From Candidatus Binatia bacterium (GTDB lineage: Bacteria > Desulfobacterota > Binatia > HRBIN30): a DNA stretch of 64,000 nucleotides. The DNA lies in the NCBI GenBank assembly GCA_023150935.1, contig JAKLJW010000003.1, positions 1-64,000 on the forward strand, given 5' to 3'. A program made the position numbers and the translations under genes. Numbering within the stretch: the first letter of the stretch is position 1; each line of letters starts with the position of its first letter. This document shows, piece after piece, positions 41,270 through 52,750 of this stretch. The notes under the pieces were generated by a model. That model did no database searches. It worked only from the letters and a program-made list of their open reading frames with translations, and was not told where the DNA came from.

Positions 41270-42405
41270 GTTGGCGGCGGGTGCGCACCCTCGTCCGACG
41301 CGAGGTGCTGGCCACGTTCCGCGATCCGTTCACGCTCCTCGTGCTGGTGTGCGTGCCGCTGGGAGCGCTACTGGCATTCGGTTCGCTGCTGTCGGTCGAC
41401 GTGCACGGCATGCCGCTCGGTGTACACGACGCCGACGGCAGTGCCGCCAGCCGCCGGTTGGTCGCCGAGCTGGTGGCGCAAGGTAACTTCGTTGTGCGGC
41501 CGTACGCCACCCGGCAGGAGCTCGACCGGGCCTTGATCGGCGGCGACCTCGGTGCGGCGCTGGTCATCCCTCCCGATTTTTCCCGCGATCTCGCCAATGT
41601 CGCGCGCGGCGGGGCGCGCCCGCAGGTGCAGGCTCAGTACGACGGCGGCGAGGCGGTGTTGGCGGGCAACGCCGAGGCGTTCCTGCTCGGCCTCGTATCC
41701 GCAACGGGGGCGGAGCTGGTGGGCTCCCATCTGCCGGTTGCGGAGCGCGGCGCGCCGGCGGACGGCGGGATCGAGGTGGTGTCCCGAGCGGCGTTCAATC
41801 CGACCCTCGACGGCAGGCCGTTCATGGTCGCCGGAACTTTCGGGTTCGTGCTGTCGTTCGTCACCGTGCTGATCACGGCCGTGTCGATCGTCAACGAACG
41901 GCTCACCGGCACCTTCGAGCAACTGCAGGTAACGCCGGCGACGGCCTTCGAGATCCTGCTGGGGAAGATCCTGCCTTACGGCGCGGTGTTCGCTGTCGAC
42001 GTGGTGCTGATGACCCTGGTGGCCGGGTTTGTCCTCGGCGTCTGGCCGGCGGGCAGTCTCGTGTTCTTCATTGTGGTGTCGGCGTTCTACGTGCTGGTGT
42101 CGCTGGCGCTCGGGCTGATTATCTCCGCGACCTCCGCCACGGCCGGCGAGGCGGTGCAGAAGACGGTATTGCTGAGCATCCCGCTGGTGCAGTTGAGCGG
42201 CTTTGCGTTTGCGATTCGGAACATGCCCACACCCGTACAGTGGGTGGCGGAGGTATTTCCGGCGACTCACTACATCCGCATCTGTCGGGCCATCTACTTG
42301 CGTGCCGAGGGGCCGTTGTCGCTGGCACCGGAGCTGGCGATGCTGGCATTGTTCGGCGCGGTTCTGATGGCCATCGCGCTGCGTTCGATCGAGGCGCGAG
42401 CATGA
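41266..42405 (+). CDS. ABC-2 permease (YbhS type)
   Basis: 379 residues. An N-terminal transmembrane helix (PFTLLVLVCVPLGALLAFGS) leads to a large periplasmic domain, then five C-terminal helices (e.g. FVLSFVTVLITAVSIVNERL, LVFFIVVSAFYVLVSLALGL). ERLTGTFEQLQVTP is the ABC-2 family motif (RE.GT.E.L..TP). It pairs with the next permease. Four-base overlap with both neighbours. Confidence 0.9.
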   Translation: MSWRRVRTLVRREVLATFRDPFTLLVLVCVPLGALLAFGSLLSVDVHGMPLGVHDADGSAASRRLVAELVAQGNFVVRPYATRQELDRALIGGDLGAALVIPPDFSRDLANVARGGARPQVQAQYDGGEAVLAGNAEAFLLGLVSATGAELVGSHLPVAERGAPADGGIEVVSRAAFNPTLDGRPFMVAGTFGFVLSFVTVLITAVSIVNERLTGTFEQLQVTPATAFEILLGKILPYGAVFAVDVVLMTLVAGFVLGVWPAGSLVFFIVVSAFYVLVSLALGLIISATSATAGEAVQKTVLLSIPLVQLSGFAFAIRNMPTPVQWVAEVFPATHYIRICRAIYLRAEGPLSLAPELAMLALFGAVLMAIALRSIEARA

Positions 42406-43553
42406 GCGCGGTCGCGCGTCCCCCCGGATTCTGGTCGAACGTCGCGGCGGTGGCCTACAAGGAAGCGTCGGTGTTGCGGCACGACCGGGCGTTGCTGGTG
42501 ATGGTGTTCGCGCAGCCCCTGATTATGCTGCTGCTGTTCGGTCTGGCGTTGTCCACGAAACCGCGCAACGTGCCGTGGGTGGTGCTCGATCGCAGCAACA
42601 CGGTCCTTTCGCGCCGGTTGATTCAGGAGGTCGACGCCAGCGGCTACTTCCTGCCTGGCGCGCGCGTGGGAAGTTATGAGGAAGGGCTGGCGCGGCTGCA
42701 ACGCGGCGCGGCTGCGGCCTTTGTGGTCATTCCCGCGGACTTCCGTCGCGCCGTCGAGCGGGAGCGGCCGCGGGTACAGGCGATGGTCGACGGCAGCGAT
42801 CCGCTGACCGCAGCGCGGGTCAGCGGCTACCTCGTGCAGTTGGCGCGGGGACTGGATACGAGCGCCCGGCCCGCGGTGCGCGACGTAACGGCGCCGCCCG
42901 GCCGGGACGAGCCGATCGACGTGCGGCAGAGGTTCTGGTTCAACCCGACGCTGCGCGACCGCGAGTTCTTCCTCGCGGCCATTGCCGGCATCCTGCTGAC
43001 CAACCTGTGCCTGTCGGTGATGAGTCTCGGACTGGTCGCCGAGCGCGAGCTGGGGACCTTCGAACAGACGCTGTCGTTGCCCACCACGCCGATTCAGATC
43101 GTGCTGGGCAAGCTGGTCCCGTACGGCGTGGTAGCGTACTTCGTGCTGTTCTTTGCGACCGCGATGGCGGGGCTGCTGTTCGGCGTATGGCCGCGGGGAA
43201 GCTGGTTAGACCTGGCCATCGTCACCCTGCCCTTCGTGCTTGCCTCGCTGGGTCTCGGGGTGTTCGTGTCGGCGGTGGTGCGGACTTCGGCGCAGGCGGT
43301 ATTCATTTCGGTGTTTTTCATTCTGCCGTCGATCGTGTTGTCGGGAGTGGTGTTGCCCTACCAGTTGATGCCGGCGGGAATCCGCGAGCTGGGGGGCATC
43401 TTCCCGTTGCGCTGGTACCAGATCGCGTTACGCCGTGTCGTCACCCGCGGCGCCGGCCTCGGCGACGTCTGGGAGCCGATGCTGGTGCTCGGCGTCATGT
43501 TCGCGGTGGTACTGCTGGCGATCCGCTGGCGATTGAAGGCAAGGTTGGATTAG
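42402..43553 (+). CDS. ABC-2 permease (YbhR type)
   Basis: 383 residues from ATG 42402. It begins like its partner (HDRALLVMVFAQPLIMLLLF), carries a periplasmic domain of about 150 residues and then ABC-2 helices. LVAERELGTFEQTLSLPTTP is the signature. QPGRDEPIDVRQRFWFNP-like motifs are shared with YbhR. It is the last gene of the efflux operon. Substrate unknown; related systems export drugs or metal-stress compounds. Confidence 0.9.
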   Translation: MSAVARPPGFWSNVAAVAYKEASVLRHDRALLVMVFAQPLIMLLLFGLALSTKPRNVPWVVLDRSNTVLSRRLIQEVDASGYFLPGARVGSYEEGLARLQRGAAAAFVVIPADFRRAVERERPRVQAMVDGSDPLTAARVSGYLVQLARGLDTSARPAVRDVTAPPGRDEPIDVRQRFWFNPTLRDREFFLAAIAGILLTNLCLSVMSLGLVAERELGTFEQTLSLPTTPIQIVLGKLVPYGVVAYFVLFFATAMAGLLFGVWPRGSWLDLAIVTLPFVLASLGLGVFVSAVVRTSAQAVFISVFFILPSIVLSGVVLPYQLMPAGIRELGGIFPLRWYQIALRRVVTRGAGLGDVWEPMLVLGVMFAVVLLAIRWRLKARLD

Positions 43554-43581
43554 GGCGGGCTGAACGCATCGACATGATCCA

Positions 43582-43618
43582 TTAACTCCCATATGATGGC
43601 TTGGGCTATTATATGGAG
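43582..43618 (+). promoter_or_regulatory. AT-rich promoter and ribosome site for the AbrB/PIN operon
   Basis: TTAACT (43582-43587) and TATTAT (43607-43612) are separated by 19 bases in a locally AT-rich patch. GGAG (43615-43618) lies five bases before the ATG at 43624. CTCCCATAT and ATATGGAG on either side pair with one bulge, so an operator for the AbrB-type antitoxin may overlap the promoter. Confidence 0.5.
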
Positions 43619-43623
43619 ACATC

Positions 43624-43878
43624 ATGCAACGTACGACAATCGCGAGGGTGACCACCAGCGGCCAGGTGTCCCTGCCGGCCCCGGTCCGCAAGCGCTGGAG
43701 GACGGCGCAGGTGCTCATTGACGACGAAGGAGATCGCGTGGTGGTCCGGCCGTTGCCAGACGATCCGATCGCGGCGGCCTGCGGCTCGCTGGCCCGGCGC
43801 GGCCCCTCGTCGGAAGTGGTCCGAGCCCGCCAGCGCGATGCTGCCGCAGCGCGGCAGCGACAACGCGCCGCGCGATGA
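43624..43878 (+). CDS. AbrB-type antitoxin
   Basis: 84 residues. TTIARVTTSGQVSLPAPVRK is the swapped-hairpin DNA-binding motif of AbrB/SpoVT antitoxins. The rest is basic (RARQRDAAAARQRQRAAR), which is unusual for a toxin-binding tail and may be partly degenerate. It overlaps the PIN gene by four bases. Confidence 0.8.
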   Translation: MQRTTIARVTTSGQVSLPAPVRKRWRTAQVLIDDEGDRVVVRPLPDDPIAAACGSLARRGPSSEVVRARQRDAAAARQRQRAAR

Positions 43879-44303
43879 ACGCCGTGCTCGATGCCTACGC
43901 GGTGATCGCGGCGCTGGTCGGGGAACGGGCGCGTGCCGACGTCGAGCCACTGCTGCGGGACGGTGTCCTGTGTGCGCCCAATCTGGCCGAGGTGCTCGAC
44001 GTGTGCGTCCGCGTCCACGGCAACGACGAGTTCGTCGTACGCGAGCGCGTCCGCTGGCTCCTCAGCGGCGGGTTGACGGTTGTCCCTCTTGAATCGGGAG
44101 TGGCCCTGGATGCGGGAGCGCTGCGCGCCAGGCACTATCGCCGGCGCCACTGCGAGGTCAGTCAAGGCGACTGCTTCGCCCTGGCACTTGCCCGGCAACG
44201 GGGCCTCGCCCTTGCAACCGCGGACCCCGACCTGGCCACCGTCGCCCGCACCGAAAAGGTCCGGCTCGTCAGCCTGCCAGACTCCAGCGGCCGACGGCCG
44301 TAA
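43875..44303 (+). CDS. vapC: PIN-domain toxin (VapC-like)
   Basis: 142 residues. MNAVLDAYAVIAALVGERAR has the first Asp, CAPNLAEVLDVCVRV the Glu, and CEVSQGDCFALALARQRGLA the conserved DCFALA with the central Asp; ATADPDLATVA carries the last. It is partnered by the upstream AbrB-type antitoxin. Third PIN toxin of the window. Confidence 0.9.
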   Translation: MNAVLDAYAVIAALVGERARADVEPLLRDGVLCAPNLAEVLDVCVRVHGNDEFVVRERVRWLLSGGLTVVPLESGVALDAGALRARHYRRRHCEVSQGDCFALALARQRGLALATADPDLATVARTEKVRLVSLPDSSGRRP

Positions 44304-44391
44304 CGAAGAAATCGGCGGGCCCGAATCCGCCGCACCCGGAAAGCACGCCAGAAATCCGCGCGGGTGGACTTCCCCGCGCCGGCGGCCGGCG

Positions 44392-45030
44392 TCAGTCGAT
44401 CTGCCGGGCGAGCTGGTTTAGCAGGCGCTCGACGCCGAGGTGGGCGAATTCCGCCGCCGTGAACCAGCGCGGGCCGCCCTCCCAGAACTGCCACCAGTTG
44501 AACAGGTTGGTCGATAGCGCTTCCTGCTGCTGATCGAAGGAACCCTGCCAGAGAACTTTGCCGGTCGCGGTCGACACCAGAAGCAGCTCGAACGACACTG
44601 CCGCCGGCTGCCGCGCTCCGTACTGCCGGCCCACGCGCTCGACAAAACGCGATACTGTTCCACACAAGACCGCGTCGACGTCCAGCAGCTTGCCAAGCTC
44701 TACTGCGCGCTCGCGCAGGGGAGCCGTCTTCGACACCTTCTCCAGCGCCTGCGATACGGTCAGGTCGGGTACGAACCGCCACTTCGGCGAACTCGACAGC
44801 ACTTCGTAGACCTGCGCCGTGATCACCTCCTCGGCGCCCGGGGCAAGCTGCCCCGCGTCGGCCTGCGCCAGCGGCAGGTCGCTCTTGCGCTCCTCGCGCT
44901 CGATCGGCAGCACCGCGACGCGGCCAACGCGCTCCTCGAGCCCGGGGGCGGAACTGAACCAGCCACAGCCGGTGGCGGCGAGCAGCGCCGCCGCCGTCGC
45001 CCACGCCCGCACGCGTATCGCCCTACACAT
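44392..45030 (-). CDS. Lipoprotein of the GNA1162/DUF799-like group
   Basis: 212 residues from ATG 45030. The signal peptide is MCRAIRVRAWATAAALLAAT with lipobox ATGC at about residue 22. The mature part has VGRVAVLPIE, LDVDAVLCGTVSRFVERVGR, AVSFELLLVSTATGKVLWQG and FDQQQEALSTNLF. These strands resemble secretion-system or cell-wall helper lipoproteins that fold like TolB N-terminal domains. Its start overlaps the aspS stop. Function unknown. Confidence 0.75.
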   Translation of the reverse strand: MCRAIRVRAWATAAALLAATGCGWFSSAPGLEERVGRVAVLPIEREERKSDLPLAQADAGQLAPGAEEVITAQVYEVLSSSPKWRFVPDLTVSQALEKVSKTAPLRERAVELGKLLDVDAVLCGTVSRFVERVGRQYGARQPAAVSFELLLVSTATGKVLWQGSFDQQQEALSTNLFNWWQFWEGGPRWFTAAEFAHLGVERLLNQLARQID

Positions 45031-46797
45031 CGAGCTTAAGCCCCAGCTCGCGCAACTGGCGCGCATCCACCGGGCTCGGCGCTTCCGTCATCAGGCACAC
45101 CGCCTTCTGCGTCTTGGGAAAGGCGATCACGTCGCGTATCGACGTCGCCCCGCTCAGCAACATCGCGATGCGATCCAGACCGAGTGCGATGCCCCCGTGC
45201 GGCGGCGCCCCGTGCGCCAACGCATCGAGCAGAAACCCGAACTTGTTCCGCGCCTCGGTCTCGCCGATCCCCAGAAGCGCAAACACCCGCGATTGCACGT
45301 CGGGACGATGGATACGAATGCTGCCGCCGCCCAGCTCGGTGCCGTTCAGCACGATATCGTACGCACACGCACGCACGGCCTGCGGCGCGGTCTCCAGACG
45401 ATCGATGTCGTCGTCGTGCGGCGACGTGAACGGATGGTGCACGGCGACGTAGCGCTTCGCCTCGGCGTCGTATTCGACCAGCGGAAAGTCGGTGACCCAC
45501 ACGAAGGCATGTCGGTCGGCCGGAATCATGTCGAGCCGCTCCGCGAGCTTTAGCCGCAGGTTGGCCAGAGCGTCGTTGACCACCTTCGGGGTATCGGCCA
45601 CGAACATGAGCAGGTCGCCGACCCCGGCCCCGCAGGCGCCCTCGATCGCGGTTCGCGTTTCGGCCGCGATGAACTTCGCGATCGGCGACTGCCAGCCGTC
45701 CGGCGTGATCCGCACGTAGGCCACCCCCCTGGCCCCGTACGGCGCCACCAGCTCGGGCAGGCCGTCGAGGTCCTTGCGCGACAGGCGATCCCCTTCCGGC
45801 AGACAGATCATCTTCACGATGCCGCCGCGGGCTACGGCCTCGCGGAACACCTTGAAGTCGGTCGCCGCAACCAGTTCGGTCACCTCGACCAGCTCGAGGC
45901 CGAAGCGCAGATCGGGCCGATCGATGCCGAACCGCCGCATCGCCTCGGCGTAGGTGAGGCGCGGGATCGGTTGCGGCACGGCGATGTCGCGCAGAGCGCA
46001 CACGCGCGTCAGCAGCCCTTCGGTGACCGCCATGACTTCGTCGGGACCGACAAAGGACATCTCGAGGTCGATCTGCGTGAACTCCGGCTGCCGGTCGGCG
46101 CGCAGGTCCTCGTCGCGGAAGCAGCGCACAATCTGGAAGTAGCGGTCGAAGCCCGCCACCATGAGGATCTGCTTGAAGAGCTGGGGCGACTGCGGCAGGG
46201 CGTAAAACTCGCCCGGCGAGACGCGGCTCGGCACGAGATAGTCGCGCGCTCCCTCGGGCGTACTGCGCGTCAGGATCGGGGTTTCGATCTCGAGGAAGCC
46301 GGCGCCGTCGAGGTAGTCGCGCACGACCTTGCCGAGCCGGTGGCGGAAGACGATGCGCTCCTGCATCTCGGGCCGCCGCAGGTCGAGGTAGCGGTACTTC
46401 AGCCGAGTGCTCTCCGCGATCGCGGCGCCGGCATCGAGAGGGAACGGGATCGTGCGCGCCCGGTTGAGCACGGCGGCCGACTCGGCCATGACCTCGATAT
46501 CGCCGGTCGGCAGGTTGGGGTTAACGGTCTCCGGCGTGCGGCGCACGACGCGACCGCGCACCGCGACGACGAATTCGCCGCGCATCTCCTCCGCGAGCGC
46601 GAAGGCTGCCTGCTCCACTTCCGGGTTGAACACCACCTGCACGATTCCGCCGCGATCGCGCAGGTCCACGAAGATCAAACCGCCATGGTCGCGCCGGCCG
46701 TCGACCCATCCCATCACGGTGACCGTGTGGCCCTCGTCGGTGACGCGCAGATCTCCACAATAGGCGCTGCGGCGCCACTCTCCCAGTCCGGTTGTAC

Positions 46798-46801
<4 letters not shown>
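45023..46801 (-). CDS. aspS: Aspartyl-tRNA synthetase
   Basis: 592 residues. The start is the GTG at 46801, which overlaps the hisS stop (GTGA); an upstream in-frame extension would lie inside hisS. The OB anticodon domain (VMGWVDGRRDHGGLIFVDLR) is followed by class II motifs: FLEIETPILTRSTPEGARDY, FRDEDLRADRQPEFTQIDLE and GGIALGLDRIAMLLSG. The bacterial GAD insertion is present (about 300-400). The motif HHPFTSPHDDD suggests a bacterial-type enzyme; discriminating or non-discriminating cannot be told. Confidence 0.96.
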
Positions 46802-48105
<1,304 letters not shown>

Positions 48106-48177
48106 TGCTGAAGCTTGCGCCGGAAATGGGCGAGAGGTATCAAAGCGAACATTTCGAGTCAACGAAGCACCCGCGCC

Positions 48178-51039
48178 GTGGCTCCCCTTGTATTCACCGC
48201 TGGTAGCGCCCGGTGCGGCGCGTACCCCGAGCGCAGCCGTCATTATCGTGCTGGCCGTGCCCGTAGCGCGTATCTCGCGTTCCTCGTCGTCCTGCTTTCG
48301 TGTCTCGCACCGGCGCGCGGCGCCGCCCAGGACGATTGTTGCGAGTGCGGCGTCGAGCCGGGCCCGATCACCTGCGGTCCGGCGATCGGCGGCGCCTGCG
48401 ATCCCGCGTGTACGCTGGTGCCGAACGCCGTCTGCGACGGGACCTGCGTCGCGTTTACGCCGACACCCACACCGACCGACACCGCAACGCCAGTGCCGAC
48501 CGACACCGCCAGCCCGTCGCCGACGCCGAGCGCTTCGCCGACGCCGGCCTACACCCCGACGCCGACTCCCGACGACGCCCGCGACTGCTGCCAGTGCGGC
48601 ACAACCTTTCCCTCCTGCGGCGCCCCCGTCCTCGGCACCTGCGGGGTCGGGTGCGAACCGGTCTACAACGCCGTCTGCGTCGGCGCGCTCGGTCGCTGCG
48701 CGACGCTCACCCCGACCCCTACGCCGACCTATACTTCGACCCCGTCGCCGACGGGAACCGTGACGCCGACGGCAACGGAGATCCCGACCGATACCGCAAC
48801 CCCCACGGCGACGCCGAGCGCGTCGTCCACGCCGACCCCTTCGGTTACGGAAACGCCGAGCGGCACTCCGACCGCGACCGCCACCTCGAGCCCGACGGTC
48901 ACCGCATCGCCAAGCCCCACCCCGACTTTGTTTACGCCGACGCCCTCGCCAACCCCCTCGGCAACGGCGACCGCAACCCCGGGCCCCGGCGACTGCTGTC
49001 AGTGCGATCAGCCGACCTGCGGCCCTCCCGTCGACGGGCAGTGCGCCGAAGGCTGCGTGGCCGTGTTCGGTGCGGTCTGCGAAGCGTCCGGTTTCTGTGT
49101 CGCCTACACTGCGACGGCGACATCGACGTCCGCGCCCCCGGCAACGCCAACGCCGACCTTCGCGCCGACTTGCGTCGAACTGGCGGCCGCCGGCCCGGGC
49201 GACGGGGTCCCGGACAACATTCCCGTCGGTTGCAGCGCCAACTGGGAATGCGCGCAGAGCGACGACGGCGATACGTCTTATGTCTTCAGCGGCGTCCCGC
49301 CCGCCGATCGCATCGATCTGTACAAGGTTGCCTCGCCGACGCCGAGGCAGGAGCCGATCGCGGAGGTGCGAGTCGTGGTCGTGGCGCGGGCGGTGAACGG
49401 CACCGGCACGGTCCGCCCGACACTGTGGTTGCCGGTTCTCGGATTTCGATCGCCGCGCACCTTTACGCCGGCGCTCGACTACGACACGTTCCGCACGACC
49501 TTCGCAATCAATCCGCAGACCGCGCTGGCGTGGACGTGGGCCGACCTCGTCGATGTCCAGGCCGGTGTCCGCCAGGAGGTGAGCACAGCGACCCAGATCC
49601 GCACCACCAGAGTCGCCCTGGAAGTCTGCTGGCATCCGCCGACACCCAGCCCGACAATCACGACCACGGCTACAGCCACCGGTACCGCGACCGATAGCGC
49701 CACGCCGACACCAACCGCCACCGAGACCCCGACTCCGGAGCCGACCCCGACGGCAGGCGCAACCGACACGGCGACCGCGTCCCCCGCACCGACCGCATCT
49801 CCCAGTGCCACCGAGTCTGCGACCCGGACGAACACGGCATCGCCCACGGAAACGGCGACGCCGACCCCCGCGGCAACCGACGCGGAGTCGCCGACGCCGA
49901 CCCTGACCGCGACCGAGTCGGCGTTGCCGGCGGCAACGCCTACCCCAACGCCGCCGACGCCGTCGGTCACCGGCACTTCGACGGCGACCGCGACCGCGAC
50001 CGTCCCGTCACCAACGCCCACGTACACACCAACCCGGTCGCCGACACCCACCCGCACGGGCACGCCGCCGACGGCAACCCCCACCCCGCGCCCACGCATC
50101 GAGTACGTCATCCCGCGCGGCGAAAACCAGTGGAACGCCGCATTCGAGTTTCAGGCGGGGCCTCCTCTCCTCATGTCGAGCAGTACGATCCCGATCGCGA
50201 CCCTGGCCGCGTCCGATACGGACCGGCTGCGCACTCTGTACCAGGCGATCTACGTCGCCCCGGACCTCGGGGCGGGCGACTACGCGATGCTACAGCAAAT
50301 GTCGGCGGTCGGTGGGGTCATCGAGCAGTTCGTCGCCAGCGGCGGCGCCGTCGTCATCAACGTTGCCGGCGAGCTCGGCGATTGGCTCGACGTCGCTCCG
50401 GGCGGCGTGGATTTCATCGGCGGGAAAACGCATGACAGCCAAACGGTGCTGCTGCCGTCTCACCCCTACATCACCGGGCTCGGATACGGCGGGGAACCCC
50501 TGGCCGAAGGCGACTTCACCGACTGGTTTCCTTCCGACTACGGCACGCTCGCCGAACTGCCGGTCGGCGCGGCCGTGGTATTGAGTAACGACGACGGACC
50601 GACGTGGGCGGAATACAACTACGGCGCGGGACGCGTCATCGTGACCACTCTCGCCTACTGTTACGCGGATCGGCCGGCAACTCAGGGCGTGGCGACGCGC
50701 AACCTCTTCCGCTACGGCCGCTTCTACTCCGGTTCGGCCCAGACCCCGGCCCCCACCCTGACCACGACGCCGACTTTCACCGCTACCGCCAGCCGCACCC
50801 CGACCCGTTCGCGTACCCCAACCTCCCCCCCGACCGTGACGCGCACCCCGACCCCGACGCCGGAAATCCCGCGCGGCGACGTCAACCGCGACGGCGTCGT
50901 CGACGACCTCGACCTCGAAACCCTGATCGCCGCTTTGTTCGGAGACGCGGAAGTGGAACTCGCCGACGGCGATCTCAACGAGGACGGTTCACTGTCCGCC
51001 GCGGATGTCGCGGCCTGGGTGCTGGTGCGCGGGAACTGA
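48178..51039 (+). CDS. Surface protein with three Cys modules, Thr/Pro linkers and a dockerin-like end
   Basis: About 953 residues. The start is uncertain (TTG 48115 or GTG 48178; neither has a clear ribosome site). The signal helix is [20 protein letters not shown]. Three homologous modules follow: [33 protein letters not shown] and [20 protein letters not shown], each ending VxNAVC or VFGAVC. They are spaced by long Thr-Pro-Ala linkers. A globular region (about 330-480) and a second ([20 protein letters not shown] onward; probably a GATase-like or lectin fold) are present. The end reads [40 protein letters not shown], two calcium-type loops as in dockerins. Confidence 0.8.
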   Translation: MAPLVFTAGSARCGAYPERSRHYRAGRARSAYLAFLVVLLSCLAPARGAAQDDCCECGVEPGPITCGPAIGGACDPACTLVPNAVCDGTCVAFTPTPTPTDTATPVPTDTASPSPTPSASPTPAYTPTPTPDDARDCCQCGTTFPSCGAPVLGTCGVGCEPVYNAVCVGALGRCATLTPTPTPTYTSTPSPTGTVTPTATEIPTDTATPTATPSASSTPTPSVTETPSGTPTATATSSPTVTASPSPTPTLFTPTPSPTPSATATATPGPGDCCQCDQPTCGPPVDGQCAEGCVAVFGAVCEASGFCVAYTATATSTSAPPATPTPTFAPTCVELAAAGPGDGVPDNIPVGCSANWECAQSDDGDTSYVFSGVPPADRIDLYKVASPTPRQEPIAEVRVVVVARAVNGTGTVRPTLWLPVLGFRSPRTFTPALDYDTFRTTFAINPQTALAWTWADLVDVQAGVRQEVSTATQIRTTRVALEVCWHPPTPSPTITTTATATGTATDSATPTPTATETPTPEPTPTAGATDTATASPAPTASPSATESATRTNTASPTETATPTPAATDAESPTPTLTATESALPAATPTPTPPTPSVTGTSTATATATVPSPTPTYTPTRSPTPTRTGTPPTATPTPRPRIEYVIPRGENQWNAAFEFQAGPPLLMSSSTIPIATLAASDTDRLRTLYQAIYVAPDLGAGDYAMLQQMSAVGGVIEQFVASGGAVVINVAGELGDWLDVAPGGVDFIGGKTHDSQTVLLPSHPYITGLGYGGEPLAEGDFTDWFPSDYGTLAELPVGAAVVLSNDDGPTWAEYNYGAGRVIVTTLAYCYADRPATQGVATRNLFRYGRFYSGSAQTPAPTLTTTPTFTATASRTPTRSRTPTSPPTVTRTPTPTPEIPRGDVNRDGVVDDLDLETLIAALFGDAEVELADGDLNEDGSLSAADVAAWVLVRGN

Positions 51040-51069
51040 AGCGGTTCGGCGTGGCGCCGCCCGCGGTGC

Positions 51070-52305
51070 TCAACGGCAGGCGATTTCCACCCGGCGATTC
51101 AGGGATCGACCCGCCTCGGTGGCGTTGTCCGCGATCGGTTCCTTCTCGCCGCGACCCACCGCGAGCAGGCGCTTCGCCGCGATGCCGCGAGCGACGAGCG
51201 CGGCGACGACGGCCTCGGCACGGCGCCTCGACAGGTCGTCGTTGTATGCCTCGGAACCCTCGCTCGAAGTGTGGCCGACGATGCTGACCTCGGTGGCAGT
51301 AGAGGTCTTCAACCCCTCGGCCAGCGCGTCCAGGATTTCGCGCGACTCGGGCCGAACGTTAGCGGAGTCGAAATCGAAGTTGATGCCGTGGACCACGGAG
51401 CCGCAACCGAGGGCGGGCACGGCACGAGTGGAGCATTCCGTCGCGAGGTTCGGTGCCGGCGCCCCGGCGTAAAGGCTGAACGGCGCCCCGTTGGTCGAGC
51501 GCACGCCGGTAATCGCGCCGTCGGGCGTCACCGTGAGCACGAAGGTGCTCGGCACCCCGCTGTCGCGGGTCTTTCCCGTGGCGTGCAGCAGATTGCCGCC
51601 GACGGTACCGGCAAGGTCGCCGACGCCGTCGTAACACCCCGTCACGCGAACACCCTCCTGCTTGAGCTCGAGGAGAACGCCGCGCCCCTTCCATTTACCC
51701 GTGAATGCTTCCAGCAGGGGTACGGGCTCCTGACGGCCGTGTCCGACGATCTCGCTGAACTCGAAAAACGTCTTGTCGCGTTGCACATCGAGACCGCCGC
51801 CGAGAGTGACCCGGACCCAGCGCACGGGTTTGTCGCCGGTTGCCGACAAGACCGTCTTCTCCCCTTTTTTCGCATGCCTGGCGAGCGTGGCACTGGCGAG
51901 CGTCTGGAACGGGCCGTCAGGACCGCTGTCGGAGCCGGCGACTTCGATGGTTCTAACAAACGTCTGTGACGGGCTCGGCGTTTCGAGAATGTTGGGAACG
52001 ACAAATTCGGTAAACGTTGTCCTGGCCGGGAGGCGATACACGAAAGCTATCCTGGTGTCGGCTGCGCCGGGCTTTCTATCCAGGGCGTAAACGTCGTCGC
52101 TGCCGTCGATGGCAAGAAGCGCCTGTTCCATTCCGACCTGCAACGCCGTGGCGTCTCCCTCGACGGCTACCGGAACGGCACCCCGGGCGAAGCCAAGGTA
52201 ATCGATCTGCGGGCTGTCGTCGGTCGCACCCGCCGGCACGACGATAGTCGCCAGCGCGAGCAACGCGGAAAATGCCGACCTGAGGCGCGCGCTCCAACCT
52301 GTCAT
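51070..52305 (-). CDS. Exported protein with OmpA-like C-terminal domain
   Basis: 411 residues from ATG 52305 (GGAG upstream). The signal peptide is SAFSALLALATIVVPAGA. The N-terminal half (VYRLPARTTFTEFVVPNILE, VRWVRVTLGGG) resembles a discoidin-like beta-sandwich. The C-terminal OmpA domain has INFDFDSANVRPESREILDA, VSIVGHTSSEGSEAYNDDLS and RRRAEAVVAALVARG, the set that binds diaminopimelate in peptidoglycan. Convergent with the Cys-module gene. Confidence 0.85.
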   Translation of the reverse strand: MTGWSARLRSAFSALLALATIVVPAGATDDSPQIDYLGFARGAVPVAVEGDATALQVGMEQALLAIDGSDDVYALDRKPGAADTRIAFVYRLPARTTFTEFVVPNILETPSPSQTFVRTIEVAGSDSGPDGPFQTLASATLARHAKKGEKTVLSATGDKPVRWVRVTLGGGLDVQRDKTFFEFSEIVGHGRQEPVPLLEAFTGKWKGRGVLLELKQEGVRVTGCYDGVGDLAGTVGGNLLHATGKTRDSGVPSTFVLTVTPDGAITGVRSTNGAPFSLYAGAPAPNLATECSTRAVPALGCGSVVHGINFDFDSANVRPESREILDALAEGLKTSTATEVSIVGHTSSEGSEAYNDDLSRRRAEAVVAALVARGIAAKRLLAVGRGEKEPIADNATEAGRSLNRRVEIACR

Positions 52306-52434
52306 TCGAGCTCCTTCACCGCGCAAAGTCGCCGGTGCATATCGCGAGTCCACCGCATCGAAAAAACCGCTCCAACCCTGAAGCCGGCGTCCCGGTGTAC
52401 GTCGAATTCGTGGGCAATGTGTGGCTGACTCAGC

Positions 52435-52464
52435 ACTCTGGTTCATAAATTCGCCAACGTATTC
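52435..52464. repeat. 30-bp repeat edge shared with 58839-58868
   Basis: ACTCTGGTTCATAAATTCGC followed by CAACGTATTC. The same sequence with a few changes (ACTCCGGTTCATTAGTCCGG, CGACGTATTC) starts the palindromic element at 58.8 kb. Here the partner inverted end is missing. It lies upstream of the OmpA-domain gene. Confidence 0.65.
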
Positions 52465-52484
52465 TATATGATGCGACCCGCTCA

Positions 52485-52650
52485 CCCCGATTTACGATTT
52501 CCGTGTTTGCGCGCACGGCGCGAAGAAATCGGATGGGGAGGGCGAGGCTCCCGCCGAGCCGCCGTCAGACCGTCGCGGCTCGACGGGAGCCTCGCCCTCC
52601 CAAAGGCATGGCTGATCGGGCCATTGGGTTGCGGGCGCCAGCCCGCGCTG
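52485..52650. repeat. Dispersed hairpin repeat, copy B, carrying a nested 27-bp palindrome
   Basis: Same order as copy A at 31.2 kb: CGATTTCCGTGTTTGCGCGC, ACGGCGCGAAGAAATCGGAT, and at the far end CTGATCGGGCCATTGGGTTG with GCGGGCGCCAGCCCGC. Between them lies an extra inverted repeat. The left arm is 52536-52562 (GGGAGGGCGAGGCTCCCG then CCGAGCCGC) and the right arm 52575-52601, complementary at 26 of 27 positions with a 12-base loop. Copy A lacks this insert. Together with 52306-52434 it fills the gap upstream of the OmpA gene. Confidence 0.8.
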
Positions 52651-52750
52651 TACTTGTCGAAGGGTGAGCGGGTGCGGATACGTTGCCATACTTATGCCGA
52701 CGAGTGCTTAGCGAACTCTCATCGAGCTAACAAATAGGCGCGACTCGGAC

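Noticed and set aside
48106-49635. A minus-strand open frame extending hisS by about 500 residues
   Set aside because: It is antisense to the Thr/Pro-rich gene; the residues are Arg/Gly/Ala noise and hisS has its normal start at 48105.
48460-50100. Repeating ACxCCGAC words, considered as a CRISPR or intergenic array
   Set aside because: They are codon-level Thr-Pro linkers within one gene, with no constant repeat and unique spacer pattern. No CRISPR was seen in the window.
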